From Brachynemurus nebulosus (Eukaryota; Arthropoda; Insecta; Neuroptera; Myrmeleontidae), in contig JAPWDM010000005.1 of the NCBI GenBank assembly GCA_035578155.1, positions 42,422,365 to 42,486,364 on the forward strand: a stretch of 64,000 nt of DNA, given 5' to 3'. The notes beneath the pieces were generated by a model. That model was not told the origin of the DNA and made no database searches. It worked only from the letters and a program-made list of their open reading frames with translations. The translations under genes and the position numbers were made by a program. Shown piece by piece: positions 1-10,324 of the stretch (positions within the stretch are counted from its first letter, which is position 1; the number at the start of each line of letters is the position of its first letter).

Positions 1-976
1 TGCTATAATCTACTGATACAATCGATTTTGTTTATATTAAAGCAGGTATAAAGAAGGTGAGATATACACGTTATTTAAATAATCATAAAGGAAATAAAAA
101 TATGTTTATATTATAAATATTTTGAATTCAATTCAATTAATTTCTATTACAGTTGATCACTTATTTATTCAACATTAATTTTTTAAAATTATTTTTAAAG
201 TTAGAATTATATATTATGTAAATTATTAAAAATAGGTAATTTTTAATTTTTATTGATTTGTTCTCAAAAGTTTGCTTAAGCTACTTTTCAAATCCAGAGG
301 AAAATCCTCAACCTTGTAATGAAATTTATAGCCCCCCAATCCAAAATATTTTATATGGCGATTCTGTTAGGGATCATTGCTTTCCTAAGTCTAATCATTA
401 CACATTGCATAAAAATATAAGTTGTTGCATCATTAAGTTTTTTTTTACAGATGTATTTATTACAATTTTCATAATATTATAGAAATTAAATGAAATGTTC
501 GCATGTGTAAATTAATGCTTTCTCTTTCTTAGAAAAGCAACTTCTAAGAAAATCGTGAGGTTTTGAGTGTTTTGAGTTATGTATCTTCTATGAAACTATT
601 TTTATTTCTATAAAAATTGTTTTATCTCAATCCACCTCATAAAAACATGTCTTGGTAAAATATCAGATAAAATTAATATTCTAGTAAAATCAAACGTAAA
701 TATAGCATTTAAATCAGGCTTTAATCTGATTTGCCTTTCCTTAAAAAAATTCCCTTAATATTTGGAATAAGAATTAAAGAAACGTTGGGTCAGTGGTTTA
801 AAATTGAAATTAATATAATTATAGAAATTATTACAACATTGAAGAAAGAAATCATGAAAAATATGAACAATTCTTATTTTTCTATTGCTTCGTAATCAAA
901 TACTTAACATTTTCCCACCTTCATTATCATTTTACACCATCAAAATTAATTTTACACGACTGATTGGAAGATAATA
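1..976. other. AT-rich DNA, no recognised feature
   Basis: No coding, RNA or repeat signal that I can support. The small open frames here are low-complexity and AT-driven. Confidence 0.5.
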
Positions 977-1318
977 TACCCCTGTCGCAGCATCTGCATA
1001 ACATAGCGAATTTCCAAATCTTGGGCACTGGCGGATCTCATCTAAGACCTGTACCTATTTAAAATGGTTTAGCTTTCTAAGAGTAAAAGAATTTTTAAAA
1101 TCGGTTGGGTAATTAGTTTTGGTATTTTTGGGGACCCAAGAACCCGAACGAATTTTGTGCAGCATAGTTGTATCCATCTAAAATAATTTAGTTCTCTAGC
1201 AGTGAGAAATTTTTTAGCATCGGTTCGATAGCTTATTACTAGCGTTTTCGGATCTGCAAGATCCCGGTGGACCTCATTAAAAAATCAGCTCGACCGTATA
1301 TTCTAGGCGTACTTTATG

Positions 1319-1398
<80 letters not shown>
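1319..1398. repeat. (TA)n microsatellite
   Basis: About 80 bp of uninterrupted TA dinucleotides, lying between two blocks of 120-bp-type units of the surrounding element. Confidence 0.97.
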
Positions 1399-1402
<4 letters not shown>

Positions 1403-1499
1403 AACCCGTTGTGTAGCATTCTACGCCGCATTTGCATCCGCAGGACAGTTGTGGATCTCAGATAACACAACTTGTACCTATCTAAAATAGTTTACCTCG

Positions 1500-2650
1500 G
1501 TAATAGTAAAAAGGTTTCAAAATCGGTCAGTTATTTTATTTTTGACACTTTTAGGTCCTACTGACACTTCAGACCTTACATAACGTAATCTATATGTATC
1601 TAAAATAGCTTAGCTCCCCAACAGTGAAAAAATTTTCAAAATCGGTCGGCTAGTTTATTTTTGACGCTTTTGGATCCGATGGACCCTGGCAGACTTTACA
1701 TAACGTAATCTATATTTATCTAAAATAGTTTAGCTCTGTAAGAGTGAAAAAATTTTCAAAATCGGTCGGTTAGTTTATTTTTACCACTTTTGGGTCCCAT
1801 GGACCCTGGCGGACCCTAAATAATGTAATGTATGTCTATCTAAAATAGTTAGTTCCCCAACAGTGAAAAAATTTTCAAAATCGATCGGTTAGTTTATTTT
1901 TGACACTTTTGGATCCCATGGACCCTGGCAGACCTTACATAACGTAATCTATATTTATCTAAAATAGTTTAGCTCTGTAACAGTGAAAAAATTTTCAAAA
2001 TCGGTCGGTTAGTTTATTTTTGACACTTTTGGATCCCATGGACCCTGGCAGACCTTACATAACGTAATCTATATTTATCTAAAATAGTTTAGCTCTGTAA
2101 CAGTGAAAAAATTTTCAAAATTGGTCAGTTAGTTTATTTTTGACACTTTTGGGTTCTATGGACCTTGGTGGACCTTACATAACGTAATTTATATTTATCT
2201 AAAATAGTTTAGCTCTGTAACAGTGAAAAAATTTTCAAAATCGGTCAGTTAGTTTATTTTTGACACTTCTGGATCCTATGGACCCTGGCAGACCTTACAT
2301 AACGGAATCTATATTTATCTAAAACAGTTTAGCTCTGTAACAGTGAAAAAATTTTCAAAATCGATCAGGCAGTTTATTTTTGACACTTTTGGGTCCTATG
2401 GACCGAGGCGGACCTTACATAACGTAATCGATATTTATCTAAAATAGTTTAGCTCTGTAACAGTGAAAAAATTTTCAAAATCGGTCAGTTAGTTTATTTT
2501 TGACACTTTTGGGTCTTGTGGACCCTGGCGGACCTTAGATAATGTATTCTAAATCTATCTAAAATAGTTTAGCTCTGTAACAGTGAAGAAATTTTTAAAA
2601 TTGGTCGTTTAGTTTATTTTTTACAATTATGGGATCAGTAAATCCTGGCG
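1500..2650 (+). repeat. 120-bp tandem satellite, about ten units
   Basis: The landmark CAGTGAAAAAATTTTCAAAA recurs at 1620, 1860, 1980, 2100, 2220, 2340 and 2460, with variants at 1500, 1740 and 2580, always 120 bp apart. Units also share a GGACCCTGGCAGACCTTACA block and CTAAAATAGTTTAGCTC. Neighbouring units in the middle are nearly identical and the edge units diverge, as expected when an array homogenises from the centre. Two looser units occur at about 1020-1290 and two more in the short element at 54245. Confidence 0.95.
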
Positions 2651-2659
2651 AAACTCATA

Positions 2660-3460
2660 CAAGTCTAGTACTCTAACAGTAAGAAAAGGGTTCTAAGGAT
2701 CTCATATAACTTATGGCAGTCCGTAAGCTTCTTGCGGACATCATTTAATTAATTAATTCAAATACTTTAACTTACTAACTGTGAAAAAAATTTTAAAATC
2801 GATTGGTTAATTAATTTCTGGCCTTTTTAGGTCCCGAAAACCTTGACCTCACATAAAATACCTTAAATCCATTTGAAATGGTTTAATTTTTTAACATTAT
2901 TAATTATTAGTGGAAAAATTTTCAAAATCGATTCAAAATATTTTTCCGTACATACATATGTACATTGTACATATTTTCTTTTGTTTCATATTTAATAATA
3001 TTTATATCATAACATAATCTTCAATTTCTTGTTTACTTAAAAATTCAATAAAAAAAAAAAAAATTCTTCATTACATTAGCTTAGAAAATCTGTTTAATTT
3101 ACATTTTTTAACATGGGATAGAACCATGCTAATTATAATGCAATAAATGAGAAACAAAACTCTATACATGTATGTGTGTTATATCACATATATGTGAATA
3201 GTTTTCACTTGTTCTCACAAAATTCTTTAATAAAAAAGTGAAATATTTTTATACTTTATAAAGAACTGAGATATAAATATAAATTACTTATTAGACTAAC
3301 AAAGAAAGAATAAAAGTGAAAATTTACATTTTCTCGAAAAATACTTAAAATAGAAAGAAAATTATAAGAATATTTTCTTCATAATTTTTTTTTTCCTTTT
3401 CAACGATGTAAAAATTGAACTGCCTTATGATAGGATCGAATGATAAAAAATGGCCAGAAA
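2660..3460. other. decayed 120-bp-type units, then featureless AT-rich DNA
   Basis: Up to about 2940 there are recognisable fragments of the 120-bp unit. From there to 3460 only AT-rich DNA with poly-A/T runs is seen. Confidence 0.5.
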
Positions 3461-3582
3461 ACCTACTTCTGGGCATCCGACGTGTCTGGCTAACGAACTT
3501 AGCCAAGCCAATTCAGAATCCAGTCCGCACACAAAATTTCATAAGCGTTAGTCGTTTCGTTCGAGAGTTATCGTGGGAACAC

Positions 3583-3650
<68 letters not shown>

Positions 3651-3772
3651 TTTAGTGAATATCATTTTCGTATTCTAGAGACCTCAAAACAGATTTCTGC
3701 CATAGTCCCGGACTCAGATTGCGTCATGACACCTACTGTAATAGCTGAATTTCGAGTTTTCGAAATTCGCTA
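3461..3772 (+). mobile_element. Helentron-like element, family 1, 5'-truncated copy
   Basis: The body (CATCCGACGTGTCTGGCTAA, then GAGAGTTATCG before a (TA)n core) matches the copies at 39480, 44220 (inverted) and 58080 (inverted). After the (TA)n come TTTCTGCCATAGTCCC and the family 3' hairpin at 3743-3771 (AGCTGAATTTCG paired with CGAAATTCGCT). The conserved 5' tip is missing. Confidence 0.65.
3587..3647. repeat. (TA)n microsatellite
   Basis: About 60 bp of TA repeat forming the core of the surrounding Helentron-like copy. Confidence 0.97.
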
Positions 3773-4384
3773 ATAGTCAGTCATTATATTATGTATAATT
3801 ACCTATATATAACTCTGTATTCAGCCATAGAATAAGAGAGTACAGAACAAAATATAGCTCTTTTGATATGCATATTAATTTTGTATAACTTAATTTATTT
3901 ACAACAACATAATAGATTAAGTTAAATGTTGATTATTTGATTATCGTTAATTTTCTTTTTCCTTATTTTCTGTTTTTTATTCTCCAGTTTCTTTTTCCAG
4001 TTTATCATTTCTCTATCATTTTTCTTTAGCTTTCTATTCTACGAAATGCTTTTATATTATGCTATAAAATTTTCGTACAAATTTTATCGATTGTGTTCCG
4101 AACAAGTGGATTGATGTCTACCTAAGGCTATGTGATGTTTTACGTAAGTCCAATGGCTTCATTACGGTAAAAATTGTATTTCCATTTTCTTATATATTAA
4201 TTTATTTGGGACAAATGAAAACAGATATTAAAAATATTATTATAGTTTTACATGCTTATGTTAAGATTACATTACAATGGACGCTTAGTTTCAAGCAAAG
4301 CTCTTCTTGAATTAATAAAATCTTAAATATTATGTAATAGTAGCCACTGTCTAGTATTTGTAGCTAAAACTTTGAGGGCTGTGA

Positions 4385-4680
4385 GGTGGTTTAATACAAA
4401 TTCCTGGTTTAACCTATACAGGTGATTAGGTCTTTCCAAGTGTAACATTTCGTCAATTTGAAGTTTTCCTCTATCTCTTATAGTTTTCGAGATATCTTAA
4501 AAAATACGATTTTAACCCCCAACTTTAGAGATTGGTTTCACCCCCTAAACGTGGAAGATGGCCGATAAAAAAAAATAAGAGTCCCTTATTTTTGGCTGTT
4601 CTACACACCAGCGCAGTTTCATCAAAATCCCGAATTTCACTCTGGGTGCATCTCCTTGTGAGATAAAATAACAATTAAGA
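4385..4680. repeat. diverged relative of the 16-18 kb foldback arm
   Basis: Shared order of short blocks with 17600-17785: a CTCTTA...GTTTTCGAGATAT block, a run of C before AACTTT or AATTTT, TTTCACCCC, CCGATAAA, GTTCTACA and finally TTTCATCAAAATC. Similarity is patchy, so this is an old copy of the same or a related family. Its ends are not defined. Confidence 0.4.
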
Positions 4681-4768
4681 TATACGGCTACACTGCTTAG
4701 TCTTAAATTAGTCTTCAAATTGAAAGTAAAAAGATTTCTAGCATTTTTAAAAGTCTGGGAAACAAAGG

Positions 4769-4990
4769 AACTGGGCGTTGTTATCGCGTTATTCCATGAA
4801 GTTCGAGAAATCGTGCCCAGAAGTCATGGTGGCTGTAGTTTGTGCGAAAGAGGAGAGGAGGCGTATGATGTGATTGTGGATGGCGCGCGGATTTTTTAAG
4901 TTGCTGAACCCTTCCCCCTCTTTTTATCAAAGAGGCGGCGACACTTGCAAGTCTGGGCAGGGGCGCCAACCATCTCAGCTACGCCACTGG
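4769..4990 (-). other. GC-rich patch with a hAT-like end
   Basis: About 220 bp clearly richer in G+C than its surroundings. Read on the minus strand it starts with CAGTGGCGTAGCTGAGATGG, which resembles hAT MITE tips, but I find no matching opposite end or 8-bp duplication. The 62-codon minus-strand frame has no recognisable motif and is not called as a gene. Confidence 0.3.
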
Positions 4991-4999
4991 ATTGTGTAG

Positions 5000-6715
5000 G
5001 ACTACAATTTATCCTTTGCTCTAATCTTTGATGAAATTAAAACGGAAAGACAAACCGAAAGGCATTATGGTAGTAGAAATCGTATTTCGAAATACATTTT
5101 CAATATTTTAGTGACCAATATGAAAAATTTACTGCAATAAATTTGTAGGAAGTTAATTTAAATAAAACTTCAAAAGTGATGTTAGTCATTATTAATCTAA
5201 AGAATTGTTTTAGTGTTGAACATCATATAAATAATTGAAGTAAATAATTGAAGGTAAAATATTATTAAAAATGTCTTTCAAACTTTAAATTAAATATTTG
5301 CCCATAAATAGACTCCAATTATATTGGATTTATTATGTAATAAAAAATATATCTACGAGAAATTTGTTTTTAATAAGTATATAAATTTCGAGTTTTCATT
5401 GTACATTGCTCACTCAGATTTCTCTCGGCTGTTTTTATTATTTTTTTTTTTTTTGCTCGTCGATAAACTTGTAGTTTGTACATATGATGTTAACAGATTC
5501 CTGGAATAGTTACCTCAACAATGTTGTACACCTTGATATTCTCCGTTACGTATCTGTAGAAAGCACATCATCAACTTGATTATTTAACATTTTCCACTGC
5601 AACTATTAATGGACCGATTGGATCGAATCGGCTAAAGTTATATAACACATATGTAAGATATTAGCTAATGAGTTTGAGAAATGGTGAAATCATTTCCGGG
5701 TATGGTGCGCATGCGCACGGGGGACAGTATATTAGATTTTTCAATAAATCTTGTGTACCGCCTCAGTAGAACTAATGTAAGTGATAATGATAAATTGTTA
5801 TGTTGCCCACCATAAACCTCTTCAAAAATGAAATCGTCTGCGTTGGATCTGGGCTTATACCGCCATTTTGTTTTTTTAAATTGTGAAAAAAAAGTTTTTG
5901 TGTAGCTTAGATCACGGTATAATATATTCTAAAAAGGTTTATACTGATTGCTTTGTTCGTTACAGAAATAGAAATTCTCCAATAAAATCTTCGCTTCGGA
6001 CATTTTAAAGTGATGTAACGTCTTAAATACTAGGGAGAATTCATGACGTGCTTTCTAAAGATATTTAACACAGAATAGCTAGAGCTATATAGTTGTTGTA
6101 GTTGATAACATGCTCTCTCCCGGCTAACTATATACATATAGCTAAAACTGTTATGTATTCCTAGTAGGTTTGAACCTATTTATGTACATATACAGTTCCA
6201 CTATTCACGAGCATCAAGATCGTCTGGCTACAAAATTGGGTCAAGGATGACGATACTACGTGAAATATAGCACAGAAGATAGCAGAAGTGATGATGGGGC
6301 ACTATTATACATGAATGTATATGTGGAGCTTATAAATTATATTTTTGTAAATATTATTTCAAAATATTTATATACAATATCATTGCGACGTATGAATTTT
6401 ATGTGAAATATAGGTATTTATGATTGAGGGATTCTTTTAAACTAGATATATTATTTAAATAAATATGTCTAGGTTGTTTTAAAAATTTAAAGATTAAACG
6501 TCAATTTTCTTTCTTTAAAGGGAATATTTGGTTTTTATGATTTTGGCTTGGGAACATTACATGTTTTTAGAAGAGATTCTTGACTGAAGTAAAGAAGATG
6601 TTTGGACCTGATTTCCTTAGCAAATTGTGTCGGTTACTTATCGTAACAATCTGACTCATTGTAATGAAAAAACGCAATCGTATTAATATCTAGAATTTTT
6701 CGTTTATCTGCCTAT
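5000..6715. other. AT-rich DNA, no recognised feature
   Basis: No supported gene, RNA or repeat. Short open frames are AT-driven. Confidence 0.45.
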
Positions 6716-6717
6716 AA

Positions 6718-7425
6718 AAAACAACGAAATTCACTATACCTAGAATTTTGGGATCCTTCATCTCCAAACCGTTTGAGGTACAATCGAAAATACCAGAGGT
6801 AAAATCAGGTACACTCGATTATTTTTTGAATGCCGTTTTCAAATTTTGAATATCTTAAAAAACAACGAAATTCACTCTATCTACATCTAGAATTTCGGGG
6901 ATCCTTTATCTCCGCACTCTATAAAGTACAAATGAAAATAAAAGAGACAAACGATTCTCCTTCGAATTCCGTTCCCAAATTATAAATACAATATTTTGAA
7001 AAACAACGATATTTACTCTACCTAGAATTTCTGGAATCTTTTATCTCCCAACCTTTTGTAGTACAAACGAAAAGAAAAGAGGTACAATCAGGTACAAACG
7101 ATTCTCTTTTGAATGCCCTTTTTCAAATTTTGAATATCTTAAAAACAACGAAATTCACTATAGGTACCTAGAGTTTTGAGATCCCTTATTTACAAATCCT
7201 TTGAGATACAAACGAAAAAAAGAGGTACAATCAGGCACAAATGATTCTCTTTCGAATGCCGTTTTTAAAATTTGGATATCTTAAAAAGCAACGATATTCA
7301 CTCTACCTAGAATTTCGAGGATCCTTTATCTCTGAACTCTTTGAAGTATAAACGAAAAGAAAAGAAGTATAATCAGGCATAAACGATAGTCTTTCGAAAG
7401 CCGTTTTCAAATTTCAAATATTCGG
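6718..7425 (+). repeat. about 142-bp degenerate tandem array, five units
   Basis: The phrase ACAACGAAATTCACT or a variant recurs at about 6720, 6862, 7003, 7145 and 7289. Each is followed by CTAGAATTT, a GGATCCTTTATCTC block, ACAAACGAAAAGAAAAGAGG and CGATTCTC. Units differ by many substitutions and small gaps, so the array is old compared with the 120-bp and 354-bp arrays. Confidence 0.9.
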
Positions 7426-8027
7426 AAGTCAGTTACGTAGATCATATAGTTGCACTATAAGACATTATTTTGTATGTAGGCATGGTTCCTTTACAATTCC
7501 CCTTCTGTCAGCCACCCTACGAAATCCGGTTTTATTAGTAACGGCACATCTGTGCTATTATTATTTAAATGGAAAAAGCTATCTCTTAAGTTTGCTATGA
7601 CAATATATTTTCTAATAATTTTTTATACATTAGACATACCTACTTTATTTGTGAAATTCAAATATATCACTTGAAATTATTTTATGGGTCATTTGTAAAT
7701 ACGTATATATATCACATTAAACAATAATTATATTATTGTGATGTGTTAATTTTAATATTTTAAAATAATTAAAGTATAATAGAGTAAACAAAACGAGTTG
7801 TATACTTGAATTATAAAGGAGTCAAAGACATAATTTTATATAAAAAATTTCGTCAAGTATGTGATAAACACACATTGAGTCTGAGTTTTTCAGTGGCTTG
7901 AATTTTTCACAGCTTTTGGAACAAAATATAAGAGTATACAATTATAATTTTTTTTTTACTGTTTATCTAAAAATAGATAAATATATACACGACAAGAGAA
8001 TTTGATTAATTCGCCCATAACTACTAA

Positions 8028-8273
8028 CCCTTTATAAGGCCGAGAGAACCAAAAATCATATAAAAACGAAATTTTGTAAAGTATGCTTATAAGTTATTTT
8101 TTTAATGAATTTTAAGCAATCTTTTTGGTTCGGAAAATCATTGGAAAACATACGGAAAATGTGGTGGCAGTATAGGTGCCACTACCCATACCAGAGCAGG
8201 CTTTTTCTTCCATTTCAGTAATACTGATGCAAAATCTTTGGTGGCATTTATTATGTCACTACCATATAAAGGG
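8028..8273. mobile_element. piggyBac-type MITE
   Basis: Terminal inverted repeats CCCTTTATAAGGC and (inverted) CCCTTTATATGGT bound 246 bp. The flanks are CTAA on the left and TTAA on the right, i.e. a TTAA target duplication with one change. TTAA plus a CCC tip is typical of piggyBac. No coding capacity. Confidence 0.5.
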
Positions 8274-8277
8274 TTAA

Positions 8278-9210
8278 AGTAGAAAAAATATAAACTTTGA
8301 AGTTCATTATTTCACAAACCAGGCTTAAAAATGAAAAGTGATTAAAAGAATTTCAACTTCACTTCACTATTTCTGAAGTTACTTACGAAAAACGAAATAG
8401 TTGTGATTTTCAGCATTTCCCTTAATGATTTGGACTGGAAGTTTTTTGAAAAATGTTTTCTAATACTGAAACATACCTTAACATAAAATACTTTTTAAAA
8501 TTTCGAAAATTTGTTTACCTATATCTCCAAAAATTACCGACACAACTTTGTCGAAATAGTTTTAATTGTGTTTTTGGTAAGTACTCTAATATCTGTAATA
8601 TTTTTAGTTTTTTTTTGATTAACAGATTAGTAATTACGAAGAAAAGTGTTTGCCACTTTGAAGCTCTGTATTTCGCAAATAAAGTTTAAAAATGGAAAAT
8701 GGTAAAAGGAACCTGTTTCATGTGCGAAAAAAATTTTCATCCTCACTTTCCAGTAAGAGGAGAAATTAAGAAAAAACTTTTTTCACTATATTAAATATTA
8801 TTTACATCTGTAGCATGTACGTACAATGTAGGTATTATGGGTGTGTGAAAGATAGACAAATAGATGGACATGACGAAATTAGAAGAGTTTGATATTTTTT
8901 CTTCTGAACCCTAAAAAACCAGGAGAATGAAAACGTAAGTTTTTTTTTTTACATCGTAAATTACAAAAATTACAAAATTCCATACATTTATTAGGCATTA
9001 TGCGGGGATAATTAAATTTAATTACTTTTTATATGAAAATAAAAAAATATAAAAAAATAAAATGATTCCCATACTTTTCATATTTTTTGAACAAAATTAT
9101 TTTTGGTTCATAAAAATTTTTATGTATTTTTTTTTAATATTAAATATTCTACGAGTTGTAAAATTTAGCTTTATGATGGTAAACCACCACAAATCAATAT
9201 ATTATGTCAC
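8278..9210. other. AT-rich DNA, no recognised feature
   Basis: Nothing supported beyond AT-driven short frames and a poly-T run near 8940. Confidence 0.45.
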
Positions 9211-9218
9211 CTCTCGTT

Positions 9219-9512
9219 CAGAGGCGTAACTACAAATTTTGCTGCTTGGAGTGACTTAAGCCAAGCTCCCTCCTAGAAAAAGTTAACTTTTCTTGAATAA
9301 GTGGGGAGCAAAAAAAAAGGTCTTGGCTTGTTATTTTCCCCCAAAACTGTCCTAACGAGCAAAAAAGAAAAACACTTTCAAGTAACAAATTTCCAAATTC
9401 TTCTAATTTCTCATCTCCATTGTTACGCCCTATTTCTTTCTCTTGTTTCGCCCCTTTTCATCATGTGCCCTGAAGCAACTGCTTCATCTGCTCCATTATA
9501 GTTACGCCCCTG
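9219..9512. mobile_element. hAT MITE with perfect 8-bp duplication
   Basis: Tips CAGAGGCGTAACTA (left) and TAGTTACGCCCCTG (right) are inverted repeats. The flanking octamer CTCTCGTT is present at 9211-9218 and again at 9513-9520. An 8-bp duplication with CAGNGGCG-type tips is the hAT signature. The interior shares blocks with the MITE at 16100 in opposite orientation, so both are one family. Confidence 0.9.
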
Positions 9513-9610
9513 CTCTCGTTTGTCTAAAGTCAAAATCTACTACATCGTGCATAAGCATCTACGTATTTACAACTACGAAACACAGAAGGAAGAAAATGTG
9601 GGGAAGAAAC

Positions 9611-9831
9611 CTGTAGTATTAGGGGGAGACATGCCCTGAATTTCAAGCGGCGGTGATATGCTGTTAATCTGTGCCGCTGAATCTCTGCGACCGCCAAGAC
9701 GTTGTCGGATCGTACTCTCTTCAACTTGTTCTCGCATCAGGTCATCCCATCCATTTCCACCTTGCCACACCAGACCCACTTGATGGGAGAGGATGGGCAG
9801 ATTGCATACAAAGCAAATGGCCGTCATCGTT
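9611..9831 (-). CDS. candidate first coding exon of an unidentified host gene
   Basis: On the minus strand a pyrimidine-rich tract ending in TTTTATTTTCAG (a good splice acceptor) is followed at once by AACG and an ATG at 9827-9825. The frame stays open to 9573 and is clearly GC-richer than its surroundings, unlike the AT-driven frames elsewhere. It begins MTAICFVCNLPI, with one Cys-x2-Cys pair, and later has DLMREQVEESTIRQRLGGRR, a charged, probably helical stretch. A possible donor follows ACTACAG at 9611 (GTTTCT, non-consensus). If it is not used, the frame runs on to a TAG. I do not recognise the protein. A hAT MITE lies about 90 bp away on the 3' side. It could also be a chance frame or the edge of an unrecognised element. 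Confidence 0.35.
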
Positions 9832-9849
9832 CTGAAAATAAAACAGAAT

Positions 9850-10321
9850 TAATTAATTAAAATTAATCTCGGAAATATATTTTCAATTTTTTAATTTTCG
9901 AAAGTGCTTGAAAACTGGCAACTCATTCACAAAAAGCACTCTACAATATCAAAGAAAGTAAAATAAAAATGTGAAGATTACTGGTATATACCTATGCGAT
10001 TGCTTTTTAATATACTGCAATAGTTGTTGAAATGTGCAAAAAATGCTGTTAGAAACAAACTAAAGTTTATTATTTACTGTAAAACAAAAGTTGAGAAAAT
10101 TATTTTACACAAGTTTTTTAGTGTATATTTATACTTAGTGACTTTTTATATTAAAAAGTTATTTAATTTTAAATATTTCTTCTTATTATTTATTTAATTT
10201 TACTGTAGACATTTACAGTAATAAATAAATATTATACCTAACTATAATCTTTAATACATAAAACAAATAATAAAAAATTAAATTTGTATCCTAACAAGTT
10301 ATTTTATAATTATAAGTAGAC
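9850..10321. other. AT-rich DNA, no recognised feature
   Basis: Nothing supported. If the neighbouring candidate exon is real, this would be intron sequence. Confidence 0.4.
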
Positions 10322-10324
10322 TGA

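Larger units (their letters stand above)
977..2950 (+). mobile_element. Helentron-like (HINE) element with internal satellite, family 1
   Basis: The left end carries the family-1 5' tip (CCCCTGTCGCAGCATC, then CATAGCGAATTTCC) that recurs at 39269, 44444 (inverted), 54245 and at both ends of 60231-60769. Behind it lie degenerate 120-bp units, a (TA)n tract at 1319-1398 and a regular 120-bp array to about 2650. Decayed units continue to about 2940. I do not find the 3' hairpin seen in other copies, so the 3' end is lost or diverged and the right boundary is approximate. The family assignment comes from comparing copies inside this window. Confidence 0.55.

Noticed and set aside
3415..3773. Two overlapping frames of 77 and 66 codons with long Ile-Tyr runs
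   Set aside because: The Ile-Tyr runs are translated (TA)n. The same effect explains frames at 14256, 27772, 34913, 39508-39850, 40372 and 60433.
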